From Palsa-872 sp036495195 (GTDB lineage: Bacteria > Chloroflexota > Dormibacteria > Dormibacterales > Dormibacteraceae), in the NCBI GenBank assembly GCA_036495195.1, contig DASXNH010000216.1, forward strand, positions 17,271-81,270: a stretch of DNA of 64,000 nt. Direction: 5' to 3'. A program made the translations under genes and the position numbers. This document shows, piece by piece, positions 62,600-64,000 of this stretch; the stretch's first letter is position 1, and every line of letters starts with the position of its first letter. Under the pieces are notes generated by a model. It was not told the origin of the DNA. It saw only the letters and a list, made by a program, of their open reading frames with translations, and did no database searches.

Positions 62600-64000
62600 C
62601 TGTTGACGGCGTAAGCGAGGGCGACAAGCGCGGCCAGCCACAGGACCGGCCGGCCCCCCGCAGCCGCCTTCTCCAGCGCGCGCGGGTTCACTATCGATCG
62701 GTACTGGTCGGGCACCGCCGCGCGGCGCACGGCGTCGAGCCAACGCTTGGGCGCGTCAAGGCCTGAAACGATGAACAACGGCGGCCTTGCGGGCGCTGAC
62801 CTGGCCGGCGACGCCGCCTTTTGGTCCGCTGCTCCCGGGAGAGCCGGCACCCGGCGCGCACTCCGCTGTACCCCAAACACCCCGGTGATCCCGTACGCGA
62901 GGGCGCCCAGAAGGAGAAGGGGCGTGAACAGCGTCAGCGCCGGCAGATCCGTCTGGATCGTGGCCACCGAGACCAGTCCGCCGCCCAATCCCGCGGAGCG
63001 CGTCATGACGTCCGCCTGCGCCGGCAGCGCGAACCAGGTGACGACGACGGGGAGGCCGGCGCCGGCCACGAGGAGAGCGGCGGCGAGCGCCATCGCTGTT
63101 CGGGGGAAGGTTTCCATCGCCGGATGACCCCGGCCCGCGGGCAGACCGACCGCACGCGCCGCGGCCACCATGAAGAGGATCCAGACGGCAGCGCCCGCGA
63201 TGCCGATGAGACCCATGAAGTCCCCGGCCTCGAATGTGGCCTCCAACGCGATGACCAGAGCCCCGAAGGCCAGGCCTGGCGGCACCCCTGCAGCGGCCGC
63301 GATCGTCAGCAGGGTCGGCGGGCCGGCGCGGTCGGGCAGCAGTGGCAGACAGGCGGCCAGCAGGCCGATCGTGGCCAGAACGCCGAGCCCGGCCACCAGG
63401 CCGACCGGGGTCCCGATGGCGATCGCCATCAGGGCAAAACCACCAAGTCCGGGAATCACCTCACCGAGATACTCGCGGCGGGTCGTGGCCGCCTGGGCGC
63501 GGACTGCGACGCCCAGCGCGACCAGCACGCCGAGGCAAGCCAGCACGATGCCCAAGACCGGCTGCGGGTATTGGCCATCGCCCATCTCATAGGCTCGGAC
63601 GAGCAAATAGAAGCCCAACGGATACAAGGTCGCGACGGCCATGCCCGCGGCGCGCTGCGAGGGTCGAGACCACAGTTGCGCGGGCCACCCCCGCCAGGGA
63701 AACAGGCCGGAGGCCGTCAAGGCCGCGACCGCCAGCAGCGCGAACACCGGAACTGTCAGCGCGGACACCGGCACCGCGGCGTACACGGCGGTGCCGCCCA
63801 CCACCTGCAGGATCGCTCCCGCCCAGCTGAGTGCCAGCCACGCTGCCAGCAGGGCGCCCCACGGGGGCCGCGGGGCGCGGATGTCCTCAATGTCCAGCTG
63901 GATCACGGCCAGCGTCGCCGCGGTGCCTCCGGCGAGGGCCGTGAGCAGTACGCCACCCGCCTCGACGGCGAGCACGGCAGCCGCCACACCGAGCGCGGCG
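62596..64000 (-). CDS. NuoL/NuoM/HyfB-like membrane subunit, partial at window edge
   Basis: At least 463 residues, with about twelve or thirteen hydrophobic helices and a soluble stretch near the C-terminus. TASGLFPWRGWPAQLWSRPSQRAAGM recalls the FPxHxWLPxA motif of NuoL/M/HyfB, and VPPGLAFGALVIALEATFEAGDFMGLIGIAG resembles a later membrane helix pair. No stop occurs up to base 64000. A GTG at 63987 could start it, but more N-terminal sequence may lie outside. It is the first visible gene of the four-gene operon. The catalytic subunits of the complex are not in the window. Confidence 0.6.
   Translation of the reverse strand, partial: AALGVAAAVLAVEAGGVLLTALAGGTAATLAVIQLDIEDIRAPRPPWGALLAAWLALSWAGAILQVVGGTAVYAAVPVSALTVPVFALLAVAALTASGLFPWRGWPAQLWSRPSQRAAGMAVATLYPLGFYLLVRAYEMGDGQYPQPVLGIVLACLGVLVALGVAVRAQAATTRREYLGEVIPGLGGFALMAIAIGTPVGLVAGLGVLATIGLLAACLPLLPDRAGPPTLLTIAAAAGVPPGLAFGALVIALEATFEAGDFMGLIGIAGAAVWILFMVAAARAVGLPAGRGHPAMETFPRTAMALAAALLVAGAGLPVVVTWFALPAQADVMTRSAGLGGGLVSVATIQTDLPALTLFTPLLLLGALAYGITGVFGVQRSARRVPALPGAADQKAASPARSAPARPPLFIVSGLDAPKRWLDAVRRAAVPDQYRSIVNPRALEKAAAGGRPVLWLAALVALAYAVNR

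Overview
The window is a high-GC, densely packed bacterial chromosome segment. There is no gap over 300 bp, and ATGA or GTGA stop-start overlaps are frequent. The gene mix suggests a soil or terrestrial member of the Dormibacterota or Chloroflexota-like Terrabacteria: a caa3-type CtaG, a form II CoxL-like molybdoprotein, an HspR-like MerR regulator, a Tad pilus locus, GltB without GltD, and abundant leaderless-type starts. This placement is inference from content. There is no rRNA, phage, insertion sequence or CRISPR array in the window.

Layout. 0-3 kb: surface polysaccharide genes (GT4, GDP-mannose 4,6-dehydratase, GT2). 3-9 kb: housekeeping and stress genes (CtaG, tandem DinB protein, PLD-like lipoprotein, SAM hydrolase, sulfite-oxidase-like protein, tRNA-Ala(CGC), Hsp20 with an unusual leader hairpin, RDD protein). 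9-14 kb: asparagine synthase, membrane GT2, DUF2079 protein. 14-31 kb: metabolism (MetH, lone CoxL-like subunit, MalQ, aconitase, PucR regulator, GltB, YciE-like ferritin). 31-35 kb: two Gfo/Idh/MocA oxidoreductases, one fused to a ThuA domain, and a GT4.

35.6-45.8 kb is a compact signalling island. It holds a Ser/Thr kinase, a single-domain response regulator, a PAS/GAF histidine kinase, a hybrid histidine kinase, a REC-PP2C phosphatase, a STAS antagonist, an RsbW-like ATPase, a stand-alone histidine-kinase dimerisation domain and a REC-GGDEF protein. It runs straight into a 1,633-residue protein that joins a TadA/CpaF pilus ATPase to a class III adenylate cyclase, an AAA-type signalling NTPase with a broken P-loop, and TPR-like repeats. 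The rest of a Tad pilus locus follows (TadG-like, two TadE-like, CpaB, TadB, TadC), closed by an HspR-like MerR regulator. My reading is that the island senses stress or environment and that pilus assembly is physically tied to nucleotide second-messenger synthesis. This is the strongest candidate for an undescribed system.

57-64 kb: on the minus strand, rplU-rpmA-obg-nadD-rsfS, preceded in the same direction by four polytopic membrane proteins resembling the membrane arm of complex I / group 4 hydrogenase (HyfB/E/F/C-like). The first of these runs off the right edge. Obg has no ATG/GTG/TTG at its expected start and appears to use ACG.

A cross-cutting signal is a TANNNT hexamer placed 6-10 nt before the start codon of most genes that begin a transcription unit, the layout expected for leaderless mRNAs. 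It was used here to choose several starts.
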